From the NCBI GenBank assembly GCA_016165875.1, contig JABBOT010000009.1, forward strand, positions 11,414,477 to 11,478,476: 64,000 nucleotides of DNA. The letters are read 5' to 3'. Position numbers and translations under genes: made by a program. The notes beneath the pieces were generated by a model. That model was not told where the DNA came from. It searched no databases and saw only the letters and a program-made list of their open reading frames with translations. The stretch is from Acanthopleura granulata. Its lineage: Eukaryota > Mollusca > Polyplacophora > Chitonida > Chitonidae. Position 1 is the stretch's first letter. Every line of letters starts with the position of its first letter. Shown in pieces: positions 12,431 through 24,275 of the stretch.

Positions 12431-13444
12431 AATTATTATATACCTTTATGATTGTCAAGCCGACAAACTCATAGCCGCCAACTGAATTTCCAACGAACAC
12501 TTTTTAAATATACAACATTTTTAACTTACAGAAACCTTAAGTCTAGTCTTTAATGTGAACTTAAGTTTATCCTCTAAGAATAAGTTATTCAATACATAAA
12601 ATATAAAACTGTGTGGTGAGCTTTCAAATTTGATGAAAAACATACATTTGTACAACTTGATCATGCAACATACATAAACCACAAAAGCCTGCAGAACTTA
12701 TCAAAATTGATTGCAGAGAACAACGTTTCCCACTCTCCTCAATGTTTTCTCCATGGAGGTTAATCGTACTGACATGATAGAACCAAACTGACATAACATT
12801 AGCTCATGTCTCTCCAGTAAGGTCGTAAGTAATGTATTCTTTAATAGCTTAGGAAGGAAAATTAGTAATCCGTAATTTTTAACAATTTTAATGTTAATAA
12901 GTTTGGATTAATTGCGCTCCTTCCCAGGACACCACGATATCCCTTCCGTAATCAGTGGACTTTCCGGCTTTATTTCAGATCAGGACATTTGAGAACGCAA
13001 CAGGCAAAACTTCAGTCATACTAATGCACTAGTGGATGTCACGCTTGCCGCTAGCTTTGTAAAACTACAACGCGGACTCTTCCTGGGTCGGGATTCTTTT
13101 AGCCTTCCTTACAGCCGATAAAGTATTTTTAGACCTTTGAAGACTTTCTTTTTATCTACATCTATAAATTAGCGCGACTGCAACAGGAACACTTCAGCTT
13201 TTAGTATTTCTGTACGAGAATTTGTCATGTTTGCCATGCACGACCTTTTTGTGTGTTTTCTGCAGTAGGCTTACATGTTTTAGGGATAAAGCCACCAAAC
13301 AGAGCCCATAAGTGCGTCAGTCATTCAGTAATCTAATCGTTGGTCATCTGGAATGCTCATGTTGGTTGGTGGCTGGTGGTATACGACTGTCGGTTTCGAC
13401 GCCTAGAATCAGTCCACCAGTGGTTAGTGTACAATCAACAACCT

Positions 13445-13717
13445 GGGCGGCTGCTGTGGCTCAGTCGGTTAGCCCGCTAGCACAGTGCAATAAGCCGAAG
13501 CCTCCTATCAATGCGGTCGCTTTGAGTTCAAGTCCAGCTCATGTTAGCTTCCTCTCCAGCCGTACGTGGGAAGGTCTGCCAGTAACCTGTGCATGGTCGC
13601 AGGTTTCCCCCGGGCTGTATCCGGTTTCCTCCCACCATAATGCTGGCCGCCGTCGTATAAGTGAAATATTCTTGAGTACGGCGTAAAACAACAATCAAAT
13701 AAATAAATAAAATAAAT
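13445..13717 (+). mobile_element. SINE-A, near full length
   Basis: tRNA-like head (GTGGCTCAGTCGGTTAGC, then GAGTTCAAGTCC as B box), a body, and the tail GAAATATTCTTGAGTACGGC with (AAAT)n. One of the best copies of the commonest SINE here. Confidence 0.88.
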
Positions 13718-13737
13718 CAACCTGTCTTTCGCGATTT

Positions 13738-13925
13738 GATTAGTCAGTCACTTATTCAACCAGTCAAACGTTTAGTGAGTCAGCCTGTCTTTCGCGGGAT
13801 AAGTCAGTCGATCAGTCTATCACTCAGTCTGGCAGTCATTCCCTCAACAAACAGGTCTGTCTGCCCCTCAGTCAGTCAATCAGTCAGTCAGCTTTTTTAG
13901 TCTGCCAGTCAGTGAGTCTGCTACA
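13738..13925. repeat. Degenerate (CAGT)n simple repeat
   Basis: CAGTCAGTCAATCAGTCAGT-type sequence, also with CAGCCTGTCTTTCGCG repeated twice (near 13720 and 13780). It directly follows a SINE at 13445-13717. Confidence 0.7.
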
Positions 13926-14825
13926 TAGCAACTCAATCCATCATTCTAAGGTTCTAAAATTTCAACAATTTTAATAGCATAACACCTGTTTTAGGAAGTT
14001 ACACTAGAGTATTTGAACACGAAACTCTCTTTTTCAGCGCGTCTTTTAGGCCTAAGCAAGATGAATAAATCTTGACAAATCTTGAATTAGAAAACTTCGC
14101 CGCACCTTTTGAGACAAAATTAAAAAAAGGCCGATCTTTCTGGTTTGTCACATGTGAGCTAACTTAATGTATATTTCGCCGTTAAGATGGACCGACTTTC
14201 ATCGTAAACTTAGTATAAGAGTGAAATACTAAGTGTGTAAAATGTTTAAATTTACATATCCTTATAAATAACAAATTTAATTTAATTAAGGACTTCAATG
14301 AAACGGATATTAACACGTATTAATGAAAATAATTGTAAGGAAAAAATAAAAGAATAACAACCGTGTGTTTTCGAGAAACCGCTGTTTTCTCTCCAAGGTA
14401 TCAAAGTTAGAACAAAAGGGGTCCGCAGGGGCTATTTTAATCGGATATTTTTATCTACCTCAAACAACGTAAGCGGTTAAGCCGCCAAATGTGGGGGTTA
14501 TGTACATATATGCCAGTATATAGGGCTAAAAACTGTACTAGAAAATCCAGAGTTTGTTGCAGGTTTTCAATTTAACACCCTCACGGGTCAAAAGCCGACG
14601 TAAATCACTCTGGTCAATAAGCCCTCTTCACTACTTCAGTGTCCCAACCCTTCGACAAACATGGCGGCGATGCATTCCTCCACGCGCTGGTCTAGTTAAG
14701 ACGTACGTCCTGACGATCCTGGGTGCGCCACGATTTGATGAGCCAACAGTTTCTCACCAGCGACTCGACCAGTTCAATAACAACACACCACTGTAATGCA
14801 ACATTAAATAAAAGAATTCCAAAAA

Positions 14826-14886
14826 CAAAAAAAAAAAAAAAACAAAAACAAAACAAAAAAAAAGAAACGAGGAAAGAAAAAAAAAC
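14826..14886. repeat. A-rich low-complexity tract
   Basis: About 60 bp of A with scattered C and G. It causes the spurious lysine-rich (plus) and phenylalanine-rich (minus) open frames here. Confidence 0.8.
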
Positions 14887-16494
14887 CTCATTACGATATT
14901 TATCATTGAATTCCATTCGGAACACCAATGTGTCTGCAGGTGTCTAAAATTTGTTCAGCCCATCGCTCATTTTAAGCTCAACAGATCGTTCACTAAGCTA
15001 TTGCAATATCTCGATCATGTTGTGCTTTCTGTGGAATGAAATGTCCTCAACAGAAGGTCTTGCACTTGAAATGCCAACAATATCAATGACCGATGACCAG
15101 TTCGCACGTGCAAATGATGCGGAGCAGGTCTGTGGACACAAATGAATCATCTTTTGTGCTTCGTGGTGCTAAAATCAATGTGTTGTGGCGTTTCTCCTAT
15201 TAGAATGCAATTTCATGGTTTTCGCTTTGACTTCTTCAGGACGGCATTAGAAAGTTTCTGTATGAAATTAAATTTGACAAACTGCCCAAGAATCACACAG
15301 TGTGGAATGATTCTCTTGTATTCCATAAAAGGAACTGACATATTTTCCCATAACATTCAACATGTTCAGTGCAATCAGCTACAGGGAAGAGTTTGAAACA
15401 ATGCAATGAAAACAATTTGTAAGACAATGGGGAACCTTTCCCGTCCTTGGTCAAAGATGTGTAGTCGATTGTTCATTCCTGCATTTACGATGACGTTTTG
15501 TGGGCAGACTGAAAACCTATTACTCTTGCAGTGCAGGAGAACAATAGTCAATTCAGCTTGGAACCGAATCCCCATCACGGGGGGAAAGGTGTCTTATTGC
15601 ATTTTCAGCTTTATAGCATTTGTAGTCAAATAAATTTATGTGCGGATAACATTTCACTTATATGGCGGTAGACAAGTTTATACGTGGAGGACTTTTCATT
15701 TGATAAATGTGCGTAGGTCTAAAAGTTTTTGTTCGATTTAGGACTGGGGATAATTTTTAAGGAACTTCGTGCTGAGATTTTCTTTGGAAGTACACGCTAC
15801 CTGTGTTAAAGCTCAATTGGCCCATGTAATGTAATTTACTCGGTTGTTAGAGAAAGTGTGCGCCTGAAACTCATGTAAATCTGAAACAAGCTATAAAGCG
15901 AAATTTGTATGAACGTAATCAGATGCACGTATTAGGCTTATTATTCTTGGGAAAATTCACCTTGAGAAGCGAGAACAGCACCTGAACTGCATCCCGAAAG
16001 CGTCTCTCGGCATGATGATGTGTGACAAACTCTTGGTACATGAATGTTCCTCACGAAACCTAGATATATGAATGGTTTTCGTGTCGGCGTGCATGACGTT
16101 AGCATTCTTAGATTCGTGCTTGTGTAATTGATGACAGTCGGCTTGACCGTGTGATTTGTCACGTAAGTCTGGTTGACTGAGTGACAGGCGCATCACTTGA
16201 CTTAGCCAGGTTACAGCTTTATTCAATGTACAGACAGGCGGAAAAAAAGGAACAAGGACGAAGAAAAGTAGAAACTTTGAAGAAAAACACAGGCACTAGA
16301 CGACACATTGTATTCCGTGGGTGTTTACCGAGTTATAAATGTTACCATCTGGTTAAGTACGAAAACAGCGTGGGAGTCCGATCATGGTACGTCATCGATG
16401 TGACGAGCTCGGCCATGAAACTAACACTTTGTTTATCCTCAGTTCGTGTCAGGTTGGTCAGAGCAGACGTGGTGTTTCTCACCTGGGACGTGAT

Positions 16495-16788
16495 TTATCC
16501 CCCTTCCCAAACGCTCTTTTGTCTCGCATATCTTGCTGGGGATACCGCGACATGCTTGTACAGTTTCCTCATACTGAGCCGTGAAATCACCACGCAAGTC
16601 GTTTTAAAGCCACTGTCATCTTCAGAAAGGTGCTTTCGACCCCTAGAGGGACGATGTGGGCACGAAATGCTTTGAGAATCTGAATCATATAGAGCTGAAC
16701 TATTATTTTTGACTTTCGTCTTAAGTGACGAACTATGTAAGAAAAACCAGAACAGCATGAACAGTATTAACTGTATCACGACGGACAT
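16495..16788 (-). CDS. Candidate signal-peptide ORF (97 aa), doubtful
   Basis: An ATG at 16788 opens 97 codons: a hydrophobic N-terminus (SVVIQLILFMLFWFFLH), a potential N-glycosylation site (NNSS), then a basic region (MRKLYKHVAVSPARYARQK). A 164-codon frame without an ATG start is open on the plus strand over the same DNA, so only one, if either, is real. No homology recognised. Confidence 0.15.
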   Translation of the reverse strand: MSVVIQLILFMLFWFFLHSSSLKTKVKNNSSALYDSDSQSISCPHRPSRGRKHLSEDDSGFKTTCVVISRLSMRKLYKHVAVSPARYARQKSVWEGG

Positions 16789-17791
16789 ATATTATAAATA
16801 ATTTAAAGTAACAAACATAATTAAAGTTTAGGGTATTCAACACGTTAGCATGACTCATGAGCCAATAGCTCATTCACAGGGGCGTATATGGTATGACGTG
16901 ATAAATGGTTAAGCATGGCTGTGAGTAAGTTATCTACATGAATAAATTCATTTAGTTTTCAAAAATTATTCAAATTATACTTTTGCTAAATCCTCAAGAT
17001 ATCTGAAAGTGATGAATATAACAAGTTTTATTTATTAGAACATACAGATTTAACCTGACTAGCGTTATGAATGAAATGTCCCAGGTAAATTATCTCTTTC
17101 TGTGGCGATGACCGGTTCGTTGAATCATCTTAACACTGACTTAAGACTGACTTTCTAACTTATAAAACTGTTGTCTGATTTATTTCGGATTGAAAACATG
17201 AAATCCAAGTGTGAAGTAGACATTTGTTTACCACTCGCAGACCACGAAGAGGCATCCCATGTCGACAATCACAAGACCCATTTGCAAAACAGGCTACAAC
17301 ACCAATTACCATAGGAGTATGCAGGAAATAGTATATAAATGGTAAAAGAATGATGGTAACATGTAAGAAAGAAGCATTTATCAGTTTTCAATGATATCCA
17401 AATCGCGGCAATGCCCGTAGTTTCCTGCTGTGATGGTGCAGTGTTTGTGTACTATCTAAGTATTTTGTGAGCACACAAACAACTAAAGGTGTGACATTCT
17501 GCCGGGAAAGAACAAAGAGGACACTTTTGGACACCAATGTCAAAAGCAGGAATGGAGTTTTACGAGTTCTCCAATGAGATTTCAAGTTATACAGTCCATG
17601 TACAATTTCCAGACTGAATATACATATGTAGGTATCTCAGTTGATTGCGACTGTTCGTAAAGATATCATGTCGATGTAATAAACATGAATGTAATAAACA
17701 TGAATACTTATACGGTGCATCTTCCCTCTGGTTAACTGACAAGAAGCTATTATAAAAGACCGCGCATGTATACATAGTCCATGCATGGTAA

Positions 17792-18054
17792 GATTTATTT
17801 ATTTATTTATTTATTTGATCGGTGTTTTACGTCGTACTGAAGAATATTTCACTTGTACGACGGTGGCCAGCATTATTGTGGGAAAAAACCCGACAGAGCA
17901 CGGGAAAACCCTCGACCAGCCGCAGGTTGCTGGAAGACCTTCCCACATACGGCAGGAGAGGAAGTCAGCATGAGCTGGACTTGAACTCATTGGTGGGAGG
18001 CTACTGGGTCATTACGACGCGCTAGCGCGCTAACCAACTGAGCCATGTAGGCAC
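17792..18054 (-). mobile_element. SINE-A, full length, reverse
   Basis: Begins with (TTTA)n and GGTGTTTTACGTCGTACTGA, and ends with the inverted head CGCTAGCGCGCTAACCAACT. Faces another copy 225 bp away, making an inverted SINE pair. Confidence 0.88.
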
Positions 18055-18167
18055 CTGTATTCCTCACAGAATACAAAAAGCTTCATCATTAAGTGGTCAT
18101 CGACATTGTGGTACAGGTAGTTGATAAAAGATCACTCGTAAACGGAGACATCCGGCCTCTTGTTGAT

Positions 18168-18262
18168 TTACCTCACTTAGAGTTTTATTTTAATTGTTCA
18201 TGTAAATACTTAAATAGTGGCAACTTACATTGCCACGAGCATCATGCCTGGAGGAGAATTAA
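18168..18262. repeat. Dispersed 95-bp repeat
   Basis: CCTCACTTAGAG, TTGTTCATGTAAATACTTAA, GGCAACTTACA and TGGAGGAGAATTA. Related copies at 10988-11085 and 40-115 keep the order of the blocks. Confidence 0.55.
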
Positions 18263-18278
18263 GTTGAAAAAAACACAA

Positions 18279-18535
18279 GGGGCCTCCTATGTGGCTCAGT
18301 CGGTTAGCGCGCTAACGCAGTGCAATGACCGAAACCTTGCACCAATGCGGTCGCTGTGAGTTCAAGCCCAACTACTGCTGGATTCCTCTCCGGCCGTACA
18401 TGGGAAGGTCTGAAAGCAATCTGCGGATGGTCGTGAGTTTCCCCCGGGCTCTGCCCGGTTTCCTCCCACAATAATGCTGGCCGCTGTCGTATAAGTGAAA
18501 TATTCTTGAGTACGGCGTAAAACACCAATCAAATC
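18279..18535 (+). mobile_element. SINE-A, full length
   Basis: Complete from GGGGCCTCC head (A box GTGGCTCAGTCGGTTAGC) to GCGTAAAACACCAATCAAAT; little A-rich tail. Partner of the inverted copy at 17.8-18.05 kb. Confidence 0.88.
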
Positions 18536-19879
18536 CAAGAAATACAGTCATGTTATTTGCAATTTATATGTTAGACTTCACTGCTCTAGGATTATTCAAA
18601 ATGCATTCTGTCATGAATTCGAAACGGCTTTCCCGTGAACCAGAGTCTTCCGGTGTCCTCGACATGACATTCCGGTGAGGCACAAGAATGAGTATACTGG
18701 TATGAAATAAAAGCTTAACTTCCGATATCACATGCACGGAACGAGGCGGAAACGGGACCATCAGGTTATACGGCATGTCGCCGTTTCTAAAATAGGATCG
18801 ATTTTGACGAAATCGTCAGGATTTACCTTTACTAATTGAACTTCTGTTCAAGAGGGTCTCTTCACGAAAAACTCTTAGAATCGTCCAAATTTAGTGGAAT
18901 ATATGTCCATGGCAATTCTATCTTTAACGTATGTTGCTTTACATAGATTTCTTCCAATACTATATCACCGTTGTTATTCAAAGAAATTTGCGTAATTTGT
19001 TAGTTTGATTAGGCTCGGTGCATTTGCCACGGTTCTATACAGCAAGCCGTGAAAACCTCCTCCAGAGCGCTGGAGCGTTCAATAAAATCTCATTCAGCCT
19101 TCCATGTGAAAAGAACTATCGGCCTATACCGCGGCAAAAGTAATGGCCGAATAGCCTCGCTTTCATCAAGCACGATACAGATTCGAGAAGCGCGGCTGAA
19201 TCAACTTCATAAAAAACCCGAAAGACGAAAGAAAAAAAGATGCAATTGGTGCAATGGGAATCGATCGTGGCAAATTCTCTAACGACCTATTCTCGTCCCG
19301 CGACAGTTACTCTCACGGAGAAATAAACCCCAAATCAAACTGCATTGATTCAGTTCTATCAAAAGTTACATGCACTGATTACAGTAATGAATTTAAAGCA
19401 AAGGAATTACGCCTGGCACCGGATGGGGACGTCACGTGACACCCTCGGTAATTTCCGTCTGAATAACGGAAACCTTTGCTAAAGTTAAGAGACCTTCACC
19501 GCCATTTTCAGCATCGCTTCGGATGTTTAAAAGTTACACAGAATGTACTATAACCACCGCGGGAAATGCGTTTTTTATGAAGCAATTGCATTGATTTCAT
19601 GTAATTTGCCAACATGTTTGCACATGTAGTCAGAAATACATGGGCTAATTGGGAGGTATTGAATAGCGTCATATAAGCATACTTTGGGTGATAAAGGTGA
19701 CTGGAATGGATCTAGATCCATTTTTTCCTCGAACGCTACTTATTCTCATTTAGTTGGTTTGTATCTTATATATTTGCAGACATTGACTGAGACCTAGACG
19801 CATATTTAATAGGCATACACTTCAGTAATTCTATCTGCCGCTTGGCGCATGACACCTCTGACTTCAGAGTTCATGCTGT
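18536..19879. other. No gene recognised; mildly G+C-enriched at 19.0-19.45 kb
   Basis: 19050-19440 has more CpG than its surroundings and ends at the GTCACGTGAC palindrome. Short plus-strand open frames there are Lys/Arg-rich and unrecognised. Confidence 0.4.
19431..19440. promoter_or_regulatory. GTCACGTGAC palindromic E-box (CLEAR-type)
   Basis: A perfect 10-bp palindrome GTCACGTGAC, overlapping GACGTCAC (CRE-like). It matches the consensus of MiT/TFE and USF bHLH-ZIP factors. No gene could be placed next to it; the preceding 400 bp is mildly G+C-enriched. Function is unproven. Confidence 0.25.
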
Positions 19880-20240
19880 CGTATGCACAGGTGCAGTGGA
19901 CATAATGTCTGGATATAAAGCGATAGATCTGGGGTTCAATCCTGCGTCAAACGAGGTAAGATTTTAAAATCGGTAACCTTGGTAGCGCCTCGCTCAGCCT
20001 TCAGCAGGAGAGGAATGGCCCAAGTATTAATCCAGCTACTTTCATTCAGTTCGAGGAGCCTTATGTAAACAACATGTGGTCGGTCTGGTGTCAGTGTAAT
20101 GTAACTAAGCCCGGGGTGTCGTGTCTGGTGTCTTCAAACCTGCGTTTCAGCGAGGCAGCACTATAATTCAATATGTCAGAATTTGATCCGGCCTGCATGC
20201 TACAAAACACGACGTCATGATGTTTTGTTGATAGCGACGA
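19880..20240 (+). mobile_element. SINE-B copy, old
   Basis: GGTTCAATCCTGCGTC B box, GCGCCTCGCTCAGCCTTCAG, GGTGTCGTGTCTGGTGTCTT and a GATAGCGACGATAAACCC end; diverged. Confidence 0.65.
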
Positions 20241-20822
20241 TAAACCCTCTGAAAACAAACAACAAAATCTAAGAGCTGATATAACCGATCTTTCACACGA
20301 TGCACCATGTTTAGGTGTTATGGTTCATTCGTTTAATATTAAGACAAACGCTCCATTACTTGTCTGTGTAGCGTCCGTGAAGTTCAGTTTGGACGAGTCC
20401 CTGTCTGAATCGACAGCTGCATCAAGCTATGTGTCTATATTTATATAGAAAGAAAGATTGCTGAAGTACAATCGTCTGACTTTAACTATGACTTATGCAC
20501 TCACCATTCCATCTATAGAAGGTTTCCATAAATCTATTTGTTCATATCCTACCTTCTATACGTCCAAATCGTATTTTCCAAAAACTGCCCTATACAACGG
20601 ACCTCTCTATAGGGTCAGTTTCGTCAGTGCCTGAAGCTGTGCATCTCAGTTTTACCATGCTAAATGTGACAAGTATATGCATGATTCCAAAGCTGTTTGG
20701 CATAGCAGCGCAGAAAATGCTCGAGTGATTATGCGATTATTTTTCAGAAGAATCTATACCTTCCAAAATGCCCCTGAAAACTGGGAAAGTTGCTTTTAAC
20801 CGAGCTGAGCATACAGGAAAGC

Positions 20823-21560
20823 TGTTAAGGTGCATGGCGAAAACGTTTTGCCCTTTACTGAACTGCGAAGAAATACCGAGAAAAACAGTTTAAGGTTTGC
20901 CCCTAACTGAGTGATGAAGAAACCTTCAGGAAAACAGTTAAGGTTTCTACTTAAATAAGTTGTGAAGAAGCATCAACGGAAACGGTTAAGGTTTATCTCT
21001 GAAGGAGTTGTTACGAAACCTACACGAAAACGGTTAAGGTTTATCTCTGAATGAGTTGTTACGAAACCCACACGAAAACGGTTAAGGTTTGTTTCTAACT
21101 GATTTGTGAGGAACCACCCGCGAAAACGGACAATACTTGTTCTTAACAGAGTTCAGAAGAAACATCCTCGAAAACCGATAAAGTTTGACCCTGAGGTCTG
21201 AAGAAACGCCCGCCATACGGTTAGGGTTTGTTCTTAACAGAGTTGTGGAACAACACCTCCGAAGAGGGTTAATATTTTTTTCATATAAATTAAGTTGTTC
21301 AGAAACGGCGTCAAAGCGGTTCTTGTTTGTTCCCAACTGATTTGTGAAGAAGCACCCCCGAAGACGGTTAAGGTTTGTTCTTAACTATGTTGTGAGGAAA
21401 AAGTCTCGGAAGTGATAAAGGTATAGGCTACAACTTAGCTTTGTAGAACGATCGCCATTTAAAGTGGTAAACCTTTGTTCTTGTGAAGAAACGCCCGAAA
21501 TTATAAGCGACGAAAGTTTGTTAGTATCACCCACGAAAACGTTTCCTCTTAAATAAGTTA
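20823..21560. repeat. Degenerate 48-bp tandem array
   Basis: Repeats centred on CGGTTAAGGTTTGTTCTTAA and TGAAGAAAC..CGAAAACG. GGTTAAGG recurs at 20984, 21032 and 21080, exactly 48 bp apart, while outer copies are diverged. A minus-strand open frame (21082-21336) results from 48 being a multiple of 3 and shows weak 16-residue periodicity; I do not regard it as a gene. Confidence 0.85.
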
Positions 21561-22285
21561 CTGGGAAACTTCTACCATTATACAGGGAAAATATAATCTC
21601 ACCACGATGTGGCTGAAACATTGCCAACGTGGCGTTAAGCCATAATCATTCATTCATTCATTCCATGTAATCTTACAGAGATTTGTCAGAGATTTTGGTA
21701 TTCATATCGCATTTGTCCTAGAAAATTATGGACGCTATTTTGACATGCTATAGACCCTTTAATGATTGATACGAAGTTTCACAGCTTCCCGACATGCGCG
21801 CATAGAGTCAGAAACTGAAATACGTTCCTCACTTGGCAACTATCAAATCAGCCTTTCAGAATTTTAAAGTTTAACTGTAATTTGTGCATGTGCTATTCCC
21901 TATATCCAGGGGTAATGCTTTCAGCCATGCGAAGGTTTATTTTCATTTTATTGACTTCTCCCTAATAGGATTATTACTGCACTTTCTGACAGATTTATTG
22001 TGTTAGGCAATCTTCTCTTTTGATCAGAACTCGAAATTCCGTGCAATACAATTATTGGTTTGAGCCTTCAGATGTTTCATCGATCTGCTTTATTCTTTAT
22101 GCCAATGTTGTTTCCTTTTCTTTGCCATAGCCGGCTGTGCGAATGATGTGTCTTTTCCTACACAATGGCCATTCGGGTCCAAGCTGGAGTGATGCTGCAT
22201 TGTTCTCTTGTAATACATGAGTACTACGTTACCAGTCTGCTCACAAATCGTCAGTAAACTGGCACAAAAGAACAAAAGACTACAC

Positions 22286-22545
22286 GGGGCCTCCGTTGCC
22301 GAGGGGGTTGGTGCGCCAGCGCGGTGTAATGACCCAAGTGCCTCTCACCAATGCAATCGCTGTGAGTTCAAGTCCAGCTCATTCTGACTTAATCTCCCGC
22401 CCTGCATGGAAAGGATCGCCAGAATGTTCGTGGGTTTCCCCAGGGCTCTGCTCTTCCTCCCACCATAATGCAAAATAACTGAAATATTCTGGAGTACAGC
22501 GTAAAACACGAATCAAATAAATAAATAAATAAATACATAAATAAA
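22286..22545 (+). mobile_element. SINE-A, full length
   Basis: Head GGGGCCTCCGTTGCCGAG, B box GAGTTCAAGTCC, tail GCGTAAAACACGAATCAAAT and (AAAT)n. Slight internal deletions. Confidence 0.88.
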
Positions 22546-22783
22546 CTAGGCGTGCACATTTCTGGCCCGAACTACTGAATGAGTCAATGAAAGTTTCTGC
22601 ATGCACAGTGATAACAGTTCGTGTATTTTTACATCAAAATTAACGGGCAAAAACCAGCGGTTTTTGCTGCATTTTTACACCCCCACAATTTATATGTATA
22701 TTCGATGTATTCACTGACGGTAACTGCAAATTACTATTACGTGCACCGTACATGTTTGTGGTAATACTGCAGCATCATCTGCT

Positions 22784-22930
22784 GTAGGTCTGCCAGCAAC
22801 TTGCGGATGGTTGTGGGTTTGTGGGTTTCCCCTACCCGGTTTCCTTCATCCATAATGTTGGCCGCCGCCGTATAAGTGAAATATTCTTGAGTACGGCGTA
22901 AACACCAATCAAATGAATAAATAAATTATA
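22784..22930 (+). mobile_element. SINE-A, 5'-truncated
   Basis: Starts within the body (AGGTCTGCCAGCAACTTGCG) and keeps the full 3' tail. Confidence 0.85.
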
Positions 22931-23256
22931 AGCTGTAAATGCAGATACATGTCACACTAAAAATGCAAAAAGTGGCAAATCTGCGGAAACAGAGTTAGGT
23001 TACCTTGTAACAACTCTTAGCAAAGAGTGATGCAAAATGTAGACAGTAAAAGAGTAAATTCACGCAATATATTTGTACAGTTGCATCTAAATATGTCTTT
23101 GTACAGTTATTTTAATTGTAATTAAAATACAGTAAATTTTATTGTTGCAAAGTACAAGCTTTTCAGCTCCAGATTTACCAAAAAAATTTACAGTGTGATA
23201 AAAGCATTTTGTCCATGTGTCCAAGATTTGCAAGTTATATCAATAATGATTACAAG

Positions 23257-23404
23257 ACTTTATTTGTTTATTTATTTGATTGGTATTTTACGCTATTCTC
23301 AACAGTATTTCTCTTATACGACGGCGGCCAGCATTATGGTGTGCACTCTGACCGGGGAAAGCCACAATCATCGGCAGGTTGTTGGCGGACCTTGCCACGT
23401 TAGG
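23257..23404 (-). mobile_element. SINE-A, 5'-truncated, reverse
   Basis: Tail (TTTA)n and TTATACGACGGCGGCCAGCA, stopping at CCTTGCCACGTTA; the tRNA-like head is missing. Confidence 0.85.
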
Positions 23405-24106
23405 TTTGCGTAATTAACCCTTCAGAAAGTGTTAAACACAAAAGAAATGCACCCTCCTCCATCACTGGCAAACTTCCGGATTTAGCCCTGTCAAAGTTAT
23501 ATATAACATTTCAATTTTTTAAGACTAACAATCAATTCATTAAATGGCTAATTATACCATGCATATGTTAACTGACTCATCCAACTCTCAATACTGTCAA
23601 AAATGAAATAACTGACCATCTTGCTTGTTTTTAAACTTAAACCTGACCATATTACATGCCCTCGCCTCTTACAGGGTTGTGGTAAAAGCACAAGGTTTTC
23701 TGTTAAAGCGCTGAGAACTTATGTACTAAACAAGTGTTTTTGATCACACACATAGGCTTACACTGGGACAAGAGACGTACTACGGGAAAGAACGAAAGCG
23801 GTACACAATTGAGCCACTTTGTTAAAGGTGGTGAAAAGTTTTCCGCAGTAACCCATGCCACGGCCACATTTTTGTCGCCTATTAAAATTATGGCAAAACG
23901 TTGACAAATTGACAAACCTGGGGACGTACATACACCAAAAGTCACACACTCTAGACAAAAAGACAAAATTGGTGAACGTCGTCTGTCCATCAGTCCTTGA
24001 GATTGTGTGCAGACAAGACTGTAGCGGACACAACAAAAGGCTCTGTACAGCACAAACACAATAAAAGTTCTCGCCAAAATATTTGTAGGGAGACATCAAT
24101 TCTGCT
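23405..24106. other. Unassigned stretch open on both strands
   Basis: 23703-24077 is open for 124 codons on the minus strand and in overlapping frames on both strands, with no clear start or similarity. It may be a decayed repeat. Confidence 0.3.
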
Positions 24107-24275
24107 TCCCATCAATGCGGTTGCTGTGAGTTCAAGTCCAGTTGATGATGGCTTCCTCTCAGTCCGTACATGGGAAGGTCCGCCAGAAACCTGCGGATGG
24201 TCGTGGGATTCCCTCGGGCTCTGAAAGGTTTCCTTTGACCATAAAGCTGCCCGCTGTCGTCTAAGAGAAATAACA
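24107..24275 (+). mobile_element. SINE-A, fragment
   Basis: From ATCAATGCGGTTGCTGTGAG through GGTCCGCCAGAAACCTGCGG to a decayed 3' end. Confidence 0.82.

Larger units (their letters stand above)
13926..17791. other. No confident gene
   Basis: Includes the A-rich tract (14826), short open frames on both strands at 14950-15630, and the doubtful ORF at 16495-16788. The 15.0-15.6 kb part has fragmentary minus-strand frames that may be a decayed element, but I cannot name it. Confidence 0.45.

Noticed and set aside
13445..13520. tRNA gene
   Set aside because: This is the head of a SINE-A copy with its body and tail attached.
16181..16675. Plus-strand 164-codon frame
   Set aside because: It starts at GTG, has no recognisable domain, and overlaps a better-starting frame on the other strand; not reported as a gene.
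23703..24077. Minus-strand 124-codon frame
   Set aside because: Starts without ATG, other frames on both strands are equally open, and it runs up to a SINE fragment.
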